From Streptomyces sp. R21 (GTDB taxonomy: Bacteria > Actinomycetota > Actinomycetes > Streptomycetales > Streptomycetaceae), in assembly GCF_041051975.1 (NCBI RefSeq), contig NZ_CP163435.1:8958501-9022500 (forward strand): a stretch of 64,000 bases of DNA, read 5' to 3'. Both the position numbers and the translations under genes were made by a program. The stretch's first letter is position 1; every line of letters begins with the position of its first letter. Below the pieces are notes generated by a model. The model ran no database searches. It was not told the DNA's origin and saw only the letters and a list, made by a program, of their open reading frames with translations. This document shows positions 24,221 through 32,853 of this stretch, in pieces.

Positions 24221-24303
24221 AACCACATGCGGTGTAACAGCGGACCTGGCCCTCGCATTCCCGCCCCGTAGTCTCACGTGACCAGAGCCCGAAGGGGAGA
24301 CCG

Positions 24304-24636
24304 ATGATCTTCATCACCGCGAAATTCCGGGTCCTGCCCGAGCACGCCGACCGCTGGCCGGAGATCACCGACGCGTTCACCCGGGCGACGCGTGCCGAGC
24401 CGGGCAACCTGTGGTTCGAGTGGTCCCGCGGTGTCGACGACCCGAACGAATACGTCCTCGTGGAAGCCTTCCGTGACGGCGAGGCCGGTGGCGCGCACGT
24501 CCGGTCCGCTCACTTCAAGGCGGCGCAGGAGACCCTGCCGCCCCACCTCGCCGAGACCCCGCGGATCGTGAACATGGCGGTGCCGCAGGAGGACTGGTCC
24601 CTCCTCGGGGAGATGGCGGTGCCGGAGCGGGGCTGA
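24304..24636 (+). CDS. ABM-domain (antibiotic biosynthesis monooxygenase-like) protein
   Basis: The 110-residue protein folds as one ferredoxin-like ABM domain, a cofactor-free oxygenase or quinol monooxygenase fold that acts as a dimer. Signatures are IFITAKFRVLPEHADRW at the start, ARAEPGNLWFEWSR-type strand 2 (here TRAEPGNLWFEWSRG), EYVLVEAFRDGEAGGAHVRS and HFKAA. AAGGGGAGA precedes the ATG. It is divergent from rpmG and stands alone. The substrate is unknown; many such proteins act in general quinone or methylglyoxal metabolism. Confidence 0.82.
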   Translation: MIFITAKFRVLPEHADRWPEITDAFTRATRAEPGNLWFEWSRGVDDPNEYVLVEAFRDGEAGGAHVRSAHFKAAQETLPPHLAETPRIVNMAVPQEDWSLLGEMAVPERG

Positions 24637-24666
24637 GGGCTGTCGGCACAGGCGCCGTGGCTCCTG

Positions 24667-25572
24667 TCACTTCCAGCCGTACGCGTACGCCGCGACCCAT
24701 GTGACGTCCAGCTGGGCGCTGCTGCCCGGAGCCGCGCCCGGCCCCTCCAGCGCGCTCTCGTTCTGCAGCACCCAGGACAGGGGCTCGTCCGGTACGCCGC
24801 GGGTGTCGTGACCGCTCTCGCGGCCGTCCACGAAGAACCGCACCTTCCCGGGCGTCCACTCGGTGGAGACGGTGTGCCACTGCGTCCAGTCGTCGCTGCC
24901 GGGGAAGTATCCCTGTTCACCGCCGCCACACGGGTGGTGGAAGGCGGTGAGGGAGCCGGTCCACTCGCCCTCGGGGTGGTCCATCTCGCAGCCGCCGCCG
25001 TAGTGCAGCCAGGCGGACTTGTAGCCCGGAGCCAGCTTCGTCACCTTGATACGGGCGCTGTACTTGCCGTACTTCATCTGCATGACGGCGCGCGGTACGA
25101 GGGCTGCGGCGTGCACGGGACCGCCGTCGTCGGGCCGCCACATCCGGATGTGCAGCCGCCCGTCGCCGTTCTCCGCGGGGCCGACGCTCACGGTGTCCTC
25201 CGGGTGGTAGACGCCCACGACGTCCCGGCCCCGGTCGTTGGCCGTGTCGCGCCAACCGGTCGGATACGCCCACCAGTTGTCGCGGTACGAGCCGGTCAGG
25301 CCCCCGCAGTACGCGGCGGAGGTGTCGACATGGTGGTCGCAGTCGCTGAACGCGCCCAGCGGCACCCGGTCCCCGTTGAAGTCCTCCGCCAGGACCTGCC
25401 AGAAGGGCCCGCAGTCGCCGCGGGGCAGCTCGGCGCCGGTGCTGCGGCAGGCGTCGGCCGACCGCGGCGCCCCGTCCGCACGGGGGATGCCGAGCAGCGC
25501 GGCCAGGAGCAGCAGGCCGAGGGGGATCAACAGGGCGCGCTTTCGGTGGCCGGGCGCTGCGTGTGAACCCAT
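24667..25572 (-). CDS. Secreted glycoside hydrolase family 16 protein
   Basis: The 301-residue enzyme has a Sec signal (KRALLIPLGLLLLAALLG) and a GH16 jelly-roll, the fold of beta-1,3-glucanases and related endo-acting enzymes. The catalytic ExDxxE pattern is E196, D198 and E201 in CEMDHPEGEW. GKYSARIKVTK and DWTQWHTVSTEWTPGKVRFFVDG are standard GH16 strands. Six or more cysteines suggest disulfides, consistent with export. GGAGGA precedes the ATG. It is convergent with the ABM gene. The exact polysaccharide substrate is unclear. Confidence 0.87.
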   Translation of the reverse strand: MGSHAAPGHRKRALLIPLGLLLLAALLGIPRADGAPRSADACRSTGAELPRGDCGPFWQVLAEDFNGDRVPLGAFSDCDHHVDTSAAYCGGLTGSYRDNWWAYPTGWRDTANDRGRDVVGVYHPEDTVSVGPAENGDGRLHIRMWRPDDGGPVHAAALVPRAVMQMKYGKYSARIKVTKLAPGYKSAWLHYGGGCEMDHPEGEWTGSLTAFHHPCGGGEQGYFPGSDDWTQWHTVSTEWTPGKVRFFVDGRESGHDTRGVPDEPLSWVLQNESALEGPGAAPGSSAQLDVTWVAAYAYGWK

Positions 25573-25816
25573 CGGACGGCTCCTCCGATTCTCGGTGTGC
25601 CGGTGTCCTCAGCCTTCTCCGAGCCTTTCCCGCGAACCAGCATCCTCGCCGTACGACGGGTGTGACGCCATCCCCAGAACCGGACTCGTACCGGACTGCG
25701 GCACTCCACGCCCCCACGTCCGCTTGTGCGTTCGTACTGAGGTATGGTCCCCACCGGTTCGTAGTCACCTACCGACAGTGCGACGGTACGGGGAGTGTCG
25801 GAGGGCGGGCAGACGC

Positions 25817-27235
25817 ATGGGATCCCAGCTGGATGACGGCAGATCGGCGGACCGGGGCGAGGCACGGGACGACACGCCGCTGGAGGCGATGAGCCCCGAA
25901 CCGCTGCTGACCCGCGACTACGAGACGCGCCCCGCGCTCGTCTACGAGCGGCTGCGGCAGCGGCACGGCCCGGTCGCGCCGGTCGACCTGCTGGGCAGCC
26001 CGGCCTGGCTGGTCCTGGGATACCGCGAGGCGCTCCAGGTGCTCCAGGACGACGACAACTGGCCCAAGGGGCTGGAGAACTGGCGGGCCCGCTCCGAGGG
26101 CCGGGTGCCGGCCGACTGGCCGCTCGGCCCGTCCCTGGAGGTCAACCATGTGCTGATCCAGGGCGGTTCGGGCCACGCACGGCTGCGGGCGGCATGGGAC
26201 GTGGCCCTCAAGCCGTTCCAGGACCCACGCCACCCCCAGGCGAAGCGGCTGAAATCGGCCGTCACCGCCTACGCCGACGAGCTGATCGCACTGGTCGGAC
26301 AGGGCGGCGGCACCGGCGTGGCGGACCTGTCCGCGCAGTTCTCCCGGCCGCTGCCGCTGATGGCCGCCAGCCATCTGCTGGGCTTTCCCGGCTCACAGGG
26401 CGACGACGCGCTGATGGACATGTGGCGCGTGCTGGACGCCGGACCGGACGCGGAGACCGCCCTGGAGCGGTTGCTCGCGACGCTCGCGGACCTCGCAGCG
26501 GCGAAGCAGCAACAGCCGGGCGACGACTTCCCCTCCTACCTCTTGGCCGCCCAACCCGAGCTCTCGCTCGACGAGTTGGCCCGCGAGCTGTTCATGCTGC
26601 TGGGCATGACGTCCGACCACGTCGGCATCCTCATCTCCAACACCGTGGTCGAGGTCATCTCGGGTGACGGGGGCGTGCGGGCCAGCCTGTCCGCCGGGAT
26701 GCTCCGGGAGACCATGAACCGCGTCGTCATGCGCAAGCCGCCGCTGGTGAACTTCGTGCCGCGCTTCGCCGCCGAGGACACCCCGCTCGGGAACTACACG
26801 ATCCGCGCGGGCGACCCGGTGTGGGTCTCCTCCGCGGCCGCGCACGCCGACCCGCTCTTCGCCGACCACGTGGCCCCGAGCACCACGATCAGCACCCGAG
26901 CCCATCTGTCCTGGGGCGCGGGCCGCCGTCAGTGCCCGGCCCCGGCGCGCGAACTCGCTTCGACGATCGCCTCGGTGGGCGTGGGCCGGCTCTTCGAGCG
27001 GTTCTCCCATCTGGACCTGGCCCTCCCGGTCGACCAACTGCCGTGGCGCTCCTCCCCGTTCATGCGCGGACTGCGCTCCCTGCCCGTACGGTACGAACTC
27101 GCCTCGGCGCCCGCCCCTTCGACGTCGGCCGGCTCCGCACCGCAGACCCCCGGCACGGCGCTGCCCGACCCGGCCGCCCGGCAGCGCTCCTCGCTGTGGC
27201 GGTACCTGACGGGCCTGATCCGCCCGGGCCGCTGA
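25817..27235 (+). CDS. Cytochrome P450 with atypical K-helix and heme loop (CYP157-like)
   Basis: The 472-residue protein has the P450 fold but departs from the consensus. The heme loop is WGAGRRQCPAPARELA (C373), with Cys-Pro instead of Cys-x-Gly. The I-helix reads LLGMTSDHVGILISN and lacks the usual acid-Thr pair. The K-helix reads RETMNRVVMRKPPL, so an ExxxR (E298, R302) stands where ExxR is expected. Conservon-linked CYP157 proteins of Streptomyces are known to lack ExxR and to carry similar Cys-Pro loops. No conservon genes (sensor, roadblock, DUF742, GTPase) are next to it here. A Pro/Ser-rich tail follows the core. CGGAGGG precedes the chosen ATG. Confidence 0.85.
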   Translation: MGSQLDDGRSADRGEARDDTPLEAMSPEPLLTRDYETRPALVYERLRQRHGPVAPVDLLGSPAWLVLGYREALQVLQDDDNWPKGLENWRARSEGRVPADWPLGPSLEVNHVLIQGGSGHARLRAAWDVALKPFQDPRHPQAKRLKSAVTAYADELIALVGQGGGTGVADLSAQFSRPLPLMAASHLLGFPGSQGDDALMDMWRVLDAGPDAETALERLLATLADLAAAKQQQPGDDFPSYLLAAQPELSLDELARELFMLLGMTSDHVGILISNTVVEVISGDGGVRASLSAGMLRETMNRVVMRKPPLVNFVPRFAAEDTPLGNYTIRAGDPVWVSSAAAHADPLFADHVAPSTTISTRAHLSWGAGRRQCPAPARELASTIASVGVGRLFERFSHLDLALPVDQLPWRSSPFMRGLRSLPVRYELASAPAPSTSAGSAPQTPGTALPDPAARQRSSLWRYLTGLIRPGR

Positions 27236-27277
27236 CGTACGTCGGCCGACCCCTTCTTGGAAAACCTGCCGCGCGCA

Positions 27278-28396
27278 TCAACGCCGTACGGCAGCGCGGT
27301 CGTGCGCCGTCTCGGCGGCGTCGCGCCGGAACGCCCACTCCAACTCGGGTTCCATCGCGAAGTGGAAGAGCCGTCGTACGGGCGGGGTGCACAGGACGGT
27401 CACGACCGCGGCCGCGACGAGCGTGACGGTGATCTCGCCGAGCGGCCGGTGGACCCAGGCGTGGTCGTACCAGTGCCCGAACTTGGCGCTCTGGACGACG
27501 AATCCGTGCAGCAGGTAGCCGTACAGAGTGCCCGCGCCCAGCACCGTGAACCACATCCTGCGCCGGGGCACCCAGGCGAGGAAGCAGGCGCTCAGAACCA
27601 CCGAGCAGCCGAAAGTGGCCAGCGTCATGGCGGGCCCGTAGGCGGCGGGCGCGGCCAGTTCCTGGACGCTGTCGCGGTGGAAGAACCAGGCGTAGTTCAT
27701 GCGGGGGACCGCCCAGTACGCCACGGCGAGGGCGCCGAGGAGGACGGGCACGGACAGCACACGTACCTCGGGGCGGCGGACGAGCTGGAAGTGCTCAGGC
27801 TTCAGGCACAGGCCGAGCACGAAGTACGGCAGGAACTGCAGCACACGCTGGAGTTCCAGGACGCTGCCGAGGGACGGCGAGAGGGTGGCCAGCATCGCGA
27901 CGGCGAGCGCGAGGGGCAGCGGCCGGCGCACGATCCGCCACAGCGGCGTGGTCAGCCGCCAGATGAACAGCGCCGCGAGGAACCACGTCAGGTACAGGGG
28001 CTCCAGCAGGCTGATCGGACGGTCGGGCGCGTGGTCGGTCCACCTCGTGAAAAGGGTGTAGGCCACTTCGAAGGCGACGTACGGGACGGCCACGCCTGCG
28101 GCCAGCCGCTTTATCTGCCGCGGGGTGGCCTCGAAGCCGCGCGAGAAGTAGCCGGAGATGACGATGAACGCCGGCATGTGGAAGGCGTAGACGACCATGT
28201 AGAGCGTGGTGACGGTCCTGCTGCCCTCGCGCAGGGGTTCCCATCCGTGTCCTGTCGCCACGAGGACGATCGCCAGGTACTTGGCGTTGTCGAAGAAGGG
28301 GTCGCGCTGCTTGGCCGGGGCGGGCGGGGGCACCGGTACGGGTTCTGTTGCGGGAGGTGCCTCGCGGGCATGCGCGGGCCGCGCGGTGTCACTCAT
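27278..28396 (-). CDS. Membrane acyltransferase family 3 protein (O-acetylase type)
   Basis: The 372-residue integral membrane protein has about ten helices of the acyltransferase-3/fucose-4-O-acetylase type. It transfers an acyl group to a sugar, lipid or peptidoglycan on the outer side of the membrane. The opening DNAKYLAIVLVATGHGW places an Asn-Lys pair and a His in helix 1. VYAFHMPAFIVISGYFSRGF is the typical helix 2 motif. A Pro/Ala-rich cytosolic N-terminus precedes them. The ATG at 28396 is preferred to longer frames because the upstream residues lack family similarity. It is convergent with the P450 gene. Confidence 0.82.
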   Translation of the reverse strand: MSDTARPAHAREAPPATEPVPVPPPAPAKQRDPFFDNAKYLAIVLVATGHGWEPLREGSRTVTTLYMVVYAFHMPAFIVISGYFSRGFEATPRQIKRLAAGVAVPYVAFEVAYTLFTRWTDHAPDRPISLLEPLYLTWFLAALFIWRLTTPLWRIVRRPLPLALAVAMLATLSPSLGSVLELQRVLQFLPYFVLGLCLKPEHFQLVRRPEVRVLSVPVLLGALAVAYWAVPRMNYAWFFHRDSVQELAAPAAYGPAMTLATFGCSVVLSACFLAWVPRRRMWFTVLGAGTLYGYLLHGFVVQSAKFGHWYDHAWVHRPLGEITVTLVAAAVVTVLCTPPVRRLFHFAMEPELEWAFRRDAAETAHDRAAVRR

Positions 28397-28821
28397 CGCG
28401 GCCCCGCGCCGGGCGGGTGGGATCCGTACAGACGCGGACACGTCTGGCTCGGACGGCGGCGGTGGCGCGGCAGAACGGCATCCCACCCGCCTCACCATTT
28501 GCGGACGATATAAACAAGGCTTCCTGTTTTGGTGATTTGACGCACTGAACGTGCCGTCCGCCCGGATGGTCGCTGCCGCCTGCCATGCCGTTTCGCCCGT
28601 CATGAGCCGCTCTGGGGGCGGCCGTTATGCGAGTGGAATGTGCTGAACGCGTGAACGATTGACGGGAGTTGTGAAAGGTGAGAAGAATTCGGCTTGCTTC
28701 GCTGTGCCTCAAGTGAGCGAAGCGACGCAAGTGGCCTGGCGTGGGCTTCTGTATGCCCGCGCGCCTTTCCACCGCTCGCAGCAAGCCACCTCCCACACGC
28801 ACGATTCCATCGAGGAACACC
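28397..28821. other. Divergent intergenic region with a leader hairpin
   Basis: This 425-base region separates the acyltransferase (minus) from the LAETG protein (plus). An AT-richer patch near 28505-28545 (GATATAAAC and TTTTGG) probably holds promoter elements. Nearer the plus-strand gene, GCTTCGCT (28696-28703) and AGCGAAGC (28716-28723) can form an 8-bp hairpin with a 12-base loop. I see no convincing small gene. Confidence 0.4.
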
Positions 28822-29766
28822 TTGTCGCATTCACAGCAATGCAGGACTCTCGTCGCTTTCGCGGCAACCGCTTTCACCGCTGTCGCCCTGCCGATACTCG
28901 CGGCGGGCGCGGCGAGCGCCACGACGGCCGAGGCCTGCCAGTCGGCCACGGTGCAGTACCGGATCGTCGGCACCGGTAAAGACTCCGCGGGAGCGGACTG
29001 GACCTCACAGGGCGGCTTCCACCTGTGGGACAGTGCGCCCGGCACCGTCGAGGTGCGGCTGGCGCCGGGCCAGAACGTCGGGGACGGCTGCAAGTACCCC
29101 GTCTCCCTGGCCGAATACACCACCGAAGGTGCCGACTGGTACACCTCCGGGCACCAGACCCTCGTCGACAAGGCCACCGTCTACCTCACGGCGGCGGACG
29201 TCGCCGGGGCGGACGACGCCAAGCGCACCTGGCAGAAGCTGAGCGTGAAGTCGCCCGACTGCTACGGGCAGATCGACCTGTACGGCGACGACGTCTCGTA
29301 CGACGGCAAGAGCGGCGACGGGCACGGCCCCGCCCCCTACGAACCCGACGGGGTCATCACGCCGTACCACCTCATCGCCGCGTGGAACGGCGGCGACAAG
29401 GCATGCGACTCCGGCGGCAAGGACTCGCCCAGCCCGACGCCTTCGCCGTCGACACCCGTGACGCCCACGACACCGGCGACGCCGGGCACGCCGACGACTC
29501 CCGCGGGCAGCGAGCCGCCCACCGGGCAGTCGACCCCGCCGGTCAGCCCCAAGCCCTCGACCACTCCGCCGACCAGCGCGCACGTGCCCCCGGCGGAGCC
29601 TTCCACGCCCGCCTCCCCGAAGCCGTCGTCCAGCGCGAGCACACCGCCGCTGGCGGAGACGGGGGCGAGCGCGCCCGCAGGGCTGATCGCGGCCGGCGCG
29701 GCCGTGACGATCGCTCTCGGCGTCGGCGCGGTGTACGCGGCAGGCCGCCGCACGCGCCGCCAGTGA
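28822..29766 (+). CDS. Secreted LAXTG-anchored surface protein, function unknown
   Basis: The 314-residue protein starts at a TTG (28822) preceded by GAGGA. It has a Sec signal (TLVAFAATAFTAVALPILAAG) cut near ASA-TTAEA, and a globular domain of about 170 residues with three or four Cys (AEACQSATVQYRIVGTGKDS, GGFHLWDSAPGTVEVRL, SPDCYGQIDLYGDDV). A Pro/Thr/Ser stalk leads to LAETG, a hydrophobic helix and RRTRR. LAETG predicts class E sortase attachment to the wall. The globular part resembles no family I can name. An upstream in-frame ATG at 28741 would bury the signal peptide, so it is rejected. Confidence 0.8.
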   Translation: MSHSQQCRTLVAFAATAFTAVALPILAAGAASATTAEACQSATVQYRIVGTGKDSAGADWTSQGGFHLWDSAPGTVEVRLAPGQNVGDGCKYPVSLAEYTTEGADWYTSGHQTLVDKATVYLTAADVAGADDAKRTWQKLSVKSPDCYGQIDLYGDDVSYDGKSGDGHGPAPYEPDGVITPYHLIAAWNGGDKACDSGGKDSPSPTPSPSTPVTPTTPATPGTPTTPAGSEPPTGQSTPPVSPKPSTTPPTSAHVPPAEPSTPASPKPSSSASTPPLAETGASAPAGLIAAGAAVTIALGVGAVYAAGRRTRRQ

Positions 29767-29792
29767 CGAGGGGCCCGTCCCGGCTGTGACGC

Positions 29793-29831
29793 CTTCGCGC
29801 CGGACTCCCTGTACAGGAGCCCGGCGCGAAG
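29793..29831. terminator. Bidirectional terminator hairpin
   Basis: A 16-bp stem with one mismatch (left arm CTTCGCGCCGGACTCC, right arm GGAGCCCGGCGCGAAG) surrounds a 7-base loop. It lies between the convergent LAETG protein and MFS genes. Position and stability support termination in both directions. Confidence 0.75.
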
Positions 29832-29855
29832 CCGTTGCCGCAGCGGTGGCCGTGT

Positions 29856-31103
29856 TCAGCGGCGGCGGCCGAGGACGGCCACACCGGCGAGGAGGACGAG
29901 GAGCACTCCGGCGAACCACGTCATGGCGGCGGTGGCGGACATGGTGAGGGTGGCGATGCCGAGGCCGAGGGCCGGGACGATCAGTCCGAGGTAGGAGATG
30001 AGGAACAGTCCGGCCAGCGCCTCGCCTCGCTTGGCCGGTGCGGCCATCGCGACGACGGTTCCCACGGCCGTCTTGAACAGCACACCCGCTCCGATGCCGG
30101 CGACGATGCCACCGATCAGGAAGGCCGCCAGGTCGGCGGTGTGCATGCCGATGACGAGAGCGACGACACCGGCGGCCTGGGCGAGCAGGCCCAGGGCCTT
30201 CCTCGCCGGGGTGGGCAGTCGGCTGGTCAGCGTCTGGGCGAGGGCCGCGCCGCCGAAGACCGCGAACACGATGCCGCCGGCCAGGGCGCGGGAGGGGTGG
30301 TGCAGGGTGCTTGCGACGAAGCCCGGAGCGATCGACGTGAACAGTCCGAACACCGCGAAGGAGGCGAAGCCGGCCGCCGCCGCGGCGAGATAGCCGGCGC
30401 GGTCGCCGTGGTCGGTGCTGATGCGCTGCGGCCGGTAGGCGGGCCTGACCAGCCGCTCCTCAACCGTCTCCGGAGTGAGGGCGAGTGCGACCATGCTCGC
30501 CAGCAGCAGGACGGCGAAGACGAGATACGGCGTCCGCAGCGGCGCGTGCACGAACTGGGCCAGGAAACCGGCGATCAGCGGGCCGACCCCGAGGCCGCCG
30601 ATGTTGGCCGCGGTCGAGACCACCTCGAAGCGCTGTCCCGAGGCACCGGGCCGGTGCGCGGCGTGCAGTTCGTGCAGGTGCGCGGTGGCGGTCGCGGTCA
30701 CCATCCCGACGCCGAGGCCGGTGATCAGCCGGGCGGCCAGCAGTACCGGCAGCGACGAGCCGGTGAGGAACAGCGCGGCGGCGACCAGCTCCAGTGCCAG
30801 CGCGGGCACGAGGATCTTCTTCCGGCCGACCCAGTCCGAGACATGCCCCGCCAGCAGCAGGCTGATCACCACGCCGACCGCGTAGGCGGCGAACACGACG
30901 GTGACCATGAACGTGGAGAACCCGTCCCGCGCCATGTACAGCGGATACAGCGGGGTGGGCACGGTGGAGAACGCCATCGCGACCAGGAAGGCGAGCGCGA
31001 CCAGCCAGAAGCCGACGCCGTGGCGTCGCGAGCCGGGCGCGGTCCCCGTGCCGTGACCGTCACCGGTGGTGAGGAGATGGCGCGAGGGTGTCGACGTGGT
31101 CAT
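29856..31103 (-). CDS. MFS transporter (12-TM efflux type)
   Basis: The 415-residue membrane protein has twelve predicted helices and the MFS loop 2-3 motif in GHVSDWVGRKKIL, with a helix-5-like stretch TGLGVGMVTATATAHLHEL. The fold is that of proton-driven drug or metabolite exporters. It is divergent from a LysR gene that starts 178 bases away, a layout in which the regulator usually controls the transporter. The ATG at 31103 follows the divergent promoter region; longer frames run into it. The substrate is unknown. Confidence 0.87.
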   Translation of the reverse strand: MTTSTPSRHLLTTGDGHGTGTAPGSRRHGVGFWLVALAFLVAMAFSTVPTPLYPLYMARDGFSTFMVTVVFAAYAVGVVISLLLAGHVSDWVGRKKILVPALALELVAAALFLTGSSLPVLLAARLITGLGVGMVTATATAHLHELHAAHRPGASGQRFEVVSTAANIGGLGVGPLIAGFLAQFVHAPLRTPYLVFAVLLLASMVALALTPETVEERLVRPAYRPQRISTDHGDRAGYLAAAAAGFASFAVFGLFTSIAPGFVASTLHHPSRALAGGIVFAVFGGAALAQTLTSRLPTPARKALGLLAQAAGVVALVIGMHTADLAAFLIGGIVAGIGAGVLFKTAVGTVVAMAAPAKRGEALAGLFLISYLGLIVPALGLGIATLTMSATAAMTWFAGVLLVLLAGVAVLGRRR

Positions 31104-31254
31104 GGCACTGCTCCGATCCGATCGAGCGGTGAAACGGTGGTCCTGCTGCGGGGTGGAACCGTGGCCCTGCCGAGCGGGAGAACCCCGGTGGTTCCGCTCG
31201 CCCCACTCTCCGTCGCGCAAGCCATCGCGTCCAACGAATCTTCACGCTGGTCAC

Positions 31255-31264
31255 GATCGCGATC
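31255..31264. promoter_or_regulatory. Palindrome GATCGCGATC in the MFS/LysR divergent region
   Basis: A perfect 10-bp palindrome lies 17 bases before the LysR start, in the shared 177-base promoter region. LysR proteins bind dyads in such places and repress themselves. The site fits by position only. Confidence 0.3.
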
Positions 31265-31280
31265 TGAGATAGTTGACGAT

Positions 31281-32162
31281 GTGGAGCTCCGTCACCTCGA
31301 GTACTTCGTGGCCGTCGCCGAAGAGCAGAACTTCACGCGCGCGGCGGCTCGCCTGCACATCGTCCAGTCCGCGGTCTCGGCGGCCGTCAAGGCCCTGGAG
31401 CGTGAACTGGGCGCGCAGCTGCTGGACCGCAACTCCAAGCGGGTCCTGCTCACCGACGCGGGCGCGGCCCTGCTGCCCCGGGCACGGATCGCCCTCGACG
31501 CCGCCCGCGATGCCGCCGACGCCGTCGCGGAGGTGCGCGGCGGTCTGCGCGGCACCCTGCGGCTGGGCACCATGATCTCGGTCGGGCTGGTCGACCTGCC
31601 CGCGCTGCTCGGCGAGTTCCACCGCCGTCACCCCGGGGTACTGCTGCGGGCGGGCCCCGCCCCCTCGGGCTCGCAGGGACACCTCGACGCCCTCATCGAA
31701 CGGCGCCTGGACCTGGCGTTCGTCTCGCTGCCCGGGCCGCGCCCGCCCGGCATCGAGCTGACCCGCCTGACCGGCTCGGTGATCGACCTCGTCGTCCCGG
31801 ACGACCATCCCTTCGCGGGGCGCGGTTCCGTGGCCATCGGCGAGCTCGCCGGGCTGGACTTCATCGACTTTCCGGTCGGCTTCGGCAACCGCGCTGTCGT
31901 CGACCGAGCGTTCGCCGCGGCCGGGGTGCCACGGCATGTCACCCTGCAGATCGCCGACATCGGCACCGGCGCCGAGTACGTCCGGCACGGCCTGGGCATC
32001 GCGCTGCTGCCCCGGTTCGTTCTCGACGGGGCCGAGGGCATCACCGCCCTTCCGGTGACCGGCGCCGACCTGGACTGGCCGCTGTACCTGGCGATCCCGG
32101 CCGACCGGGCGCCCGGGGCCGCGGCTCGTGCGTTCATCGCCCTCGTCCACGAGATGACGTGA
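31281..32162 (+). CDS. LysR-family transcriptional regulator
   Basis: The 293-residue protein has an N-terminal winged helix (VELRHLEYFVAVAEEQNFTR, then AAARLHIVQSAVSAAVKALE, then LLDRNSKRVLLTDAG) and a periplasmic-binding-like effector domain from about residue 90 (GTLRLGTMISVGLVDLPALL). Such proteins act as tetramers and switch a divergent target gene with a small inducer. The GTG at 31281 starts exactly at the family N-terminus. The long open frame upstream is antisense to the MFS gene and is not used. The MFS gene is the likely target. Confidence 0.92.
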   Translation: MELRHLEYFVAVAEEQNFTRAAARLHIVQSAVSAAVKALERELGAQLLDRNSKRVLLTDAGAALLPRARIALDAARDAADAVAEVRGGLRGTLRLGTMISVGLVDLPALLGEFHRRHPGVLLRAGPAPSGSQGHLDALIERRLDLAFVSLPGPRPPGIELTRLTGSVIDLVVPDDHPFAGRGSVAIGELAGLDFIDFPVGFGNRAVVDRAFAAAGVPRHVTLQIADIGTGAEYVRHGLGIALLPRFVLDGAEGITALPVTGADLDWPLYLAIPADRAPGAAARAFIALVHEMT

Positions 32163-32218
32163 CGGCGGCCGGGGAAAACGGCTCAGGGGGGAGCGGCAGC
32201 CTGTGGCACGATTCCGGA

Positions 32219-32830
32219 ATGATCTCCAGCACGCCCATACCCCCCGTCGTCCCCGCAGGCCGGATGGCCGGGATGGAACAGCCGGTCCTCGGCCTTGCCG
32301 GTGGGCTGGAGCTGCGGCCGTGGCGCCCGAGCGACGCCGACGTCCTGGTGGCGGCGAGTGGGGATCCCGCGATTCGGCTCTGGAACCTCCTGCACGTGGA
32401 CTCGCCCGAAGACGCGCGCCGGAGGATCGAGCGCATGCACGAACGGTGGCGCGCGGAGGCGGGTGCGATCTGGGCCATCGCCCGCCCCGGCGGAGGCGAT
32501 GCACTGGGGCTCATCGGGTGGATCGACGTCGACCTCAAGGGCGGCAGCGCGGAGATCGTCTACTGGGTCCTGCCCGCGGCGCGCGGCGGCGGTGTCGTCG
32601 TGGAGGCCACGCGACGCCTCACCCACTGGGCCTTCGACGATCTCGGCCTGTACCGGCTCCGGCTGTGCCACTCGGTGGCCAACCCGGCGTCCTGCCGGGT
32701 CGCGGCCAAGGCCGGATTCGCCCTCGAAGGCACCATGCGCGGCGCCCTGCTGCACGCCGACGGCTGGCACGACCAGCATCTGCACGCCCTGATCCGGGGC
32801 GACAACCAGCGCCCGCCCACGACCGTTTGA
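32219..32830 (+). CDS. GNAT-family N-acetyltransferase
   Basis: The 203-residue protein has the RimJ/RimL-type GNAT fold. LELRPWRPSDADVLVAA opens it, IVYWVLPAARGGGVVVEATR holds the acetyl-CoA loop (here AARGGG for the usual R/Q-x-x-G-x-G/A), and LYRLRLCHSVANPASCRVAAKAGF is motif B with the family V-x-N-x-x-S. It probably acetylates an amine on a small molecule or a protein N-terminus. It starts 56 bases after the LysR stop; a GTG overlapping that stop is another possible start. It is convergent with the next MFS gene. Confidence 0.85.
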   Translation: MISSTPIPPVVPAGRMAGMEQPVLGLAGGLELRPWRPSDADVLVAASGDPAIRLWNLLHVDSPEDARRRIERMHERWRAEAGAIWAIARPGGGDALGLIGWIDVDLKGGSAEIVYWVLPAARGGGVVVEATRRLTHWAFDDLGLYRLRLCHSVANPASCRVAAKAGFALEGTMRGALLHADGWHDQHLHALIRGDNQRPPTTV

Positions 32831-32853
32831 CCTCTGCTTGAGCCGCTTCTCGC

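Noticed and set aside
25238..25816. Extended N-terminus of the P450 frame
   Set aside because: The extra 193 codons are antisense to the GH16 gene and its promoter. The ATG at 25817 has a ribosome site and starts at the family N-terminus.
29835..31280. Extended N-terminus of the LysR frame
   Set aside because: This part is antisense to the MFS transporter, and LysR similarity begins exactly at the GTG at 31281.
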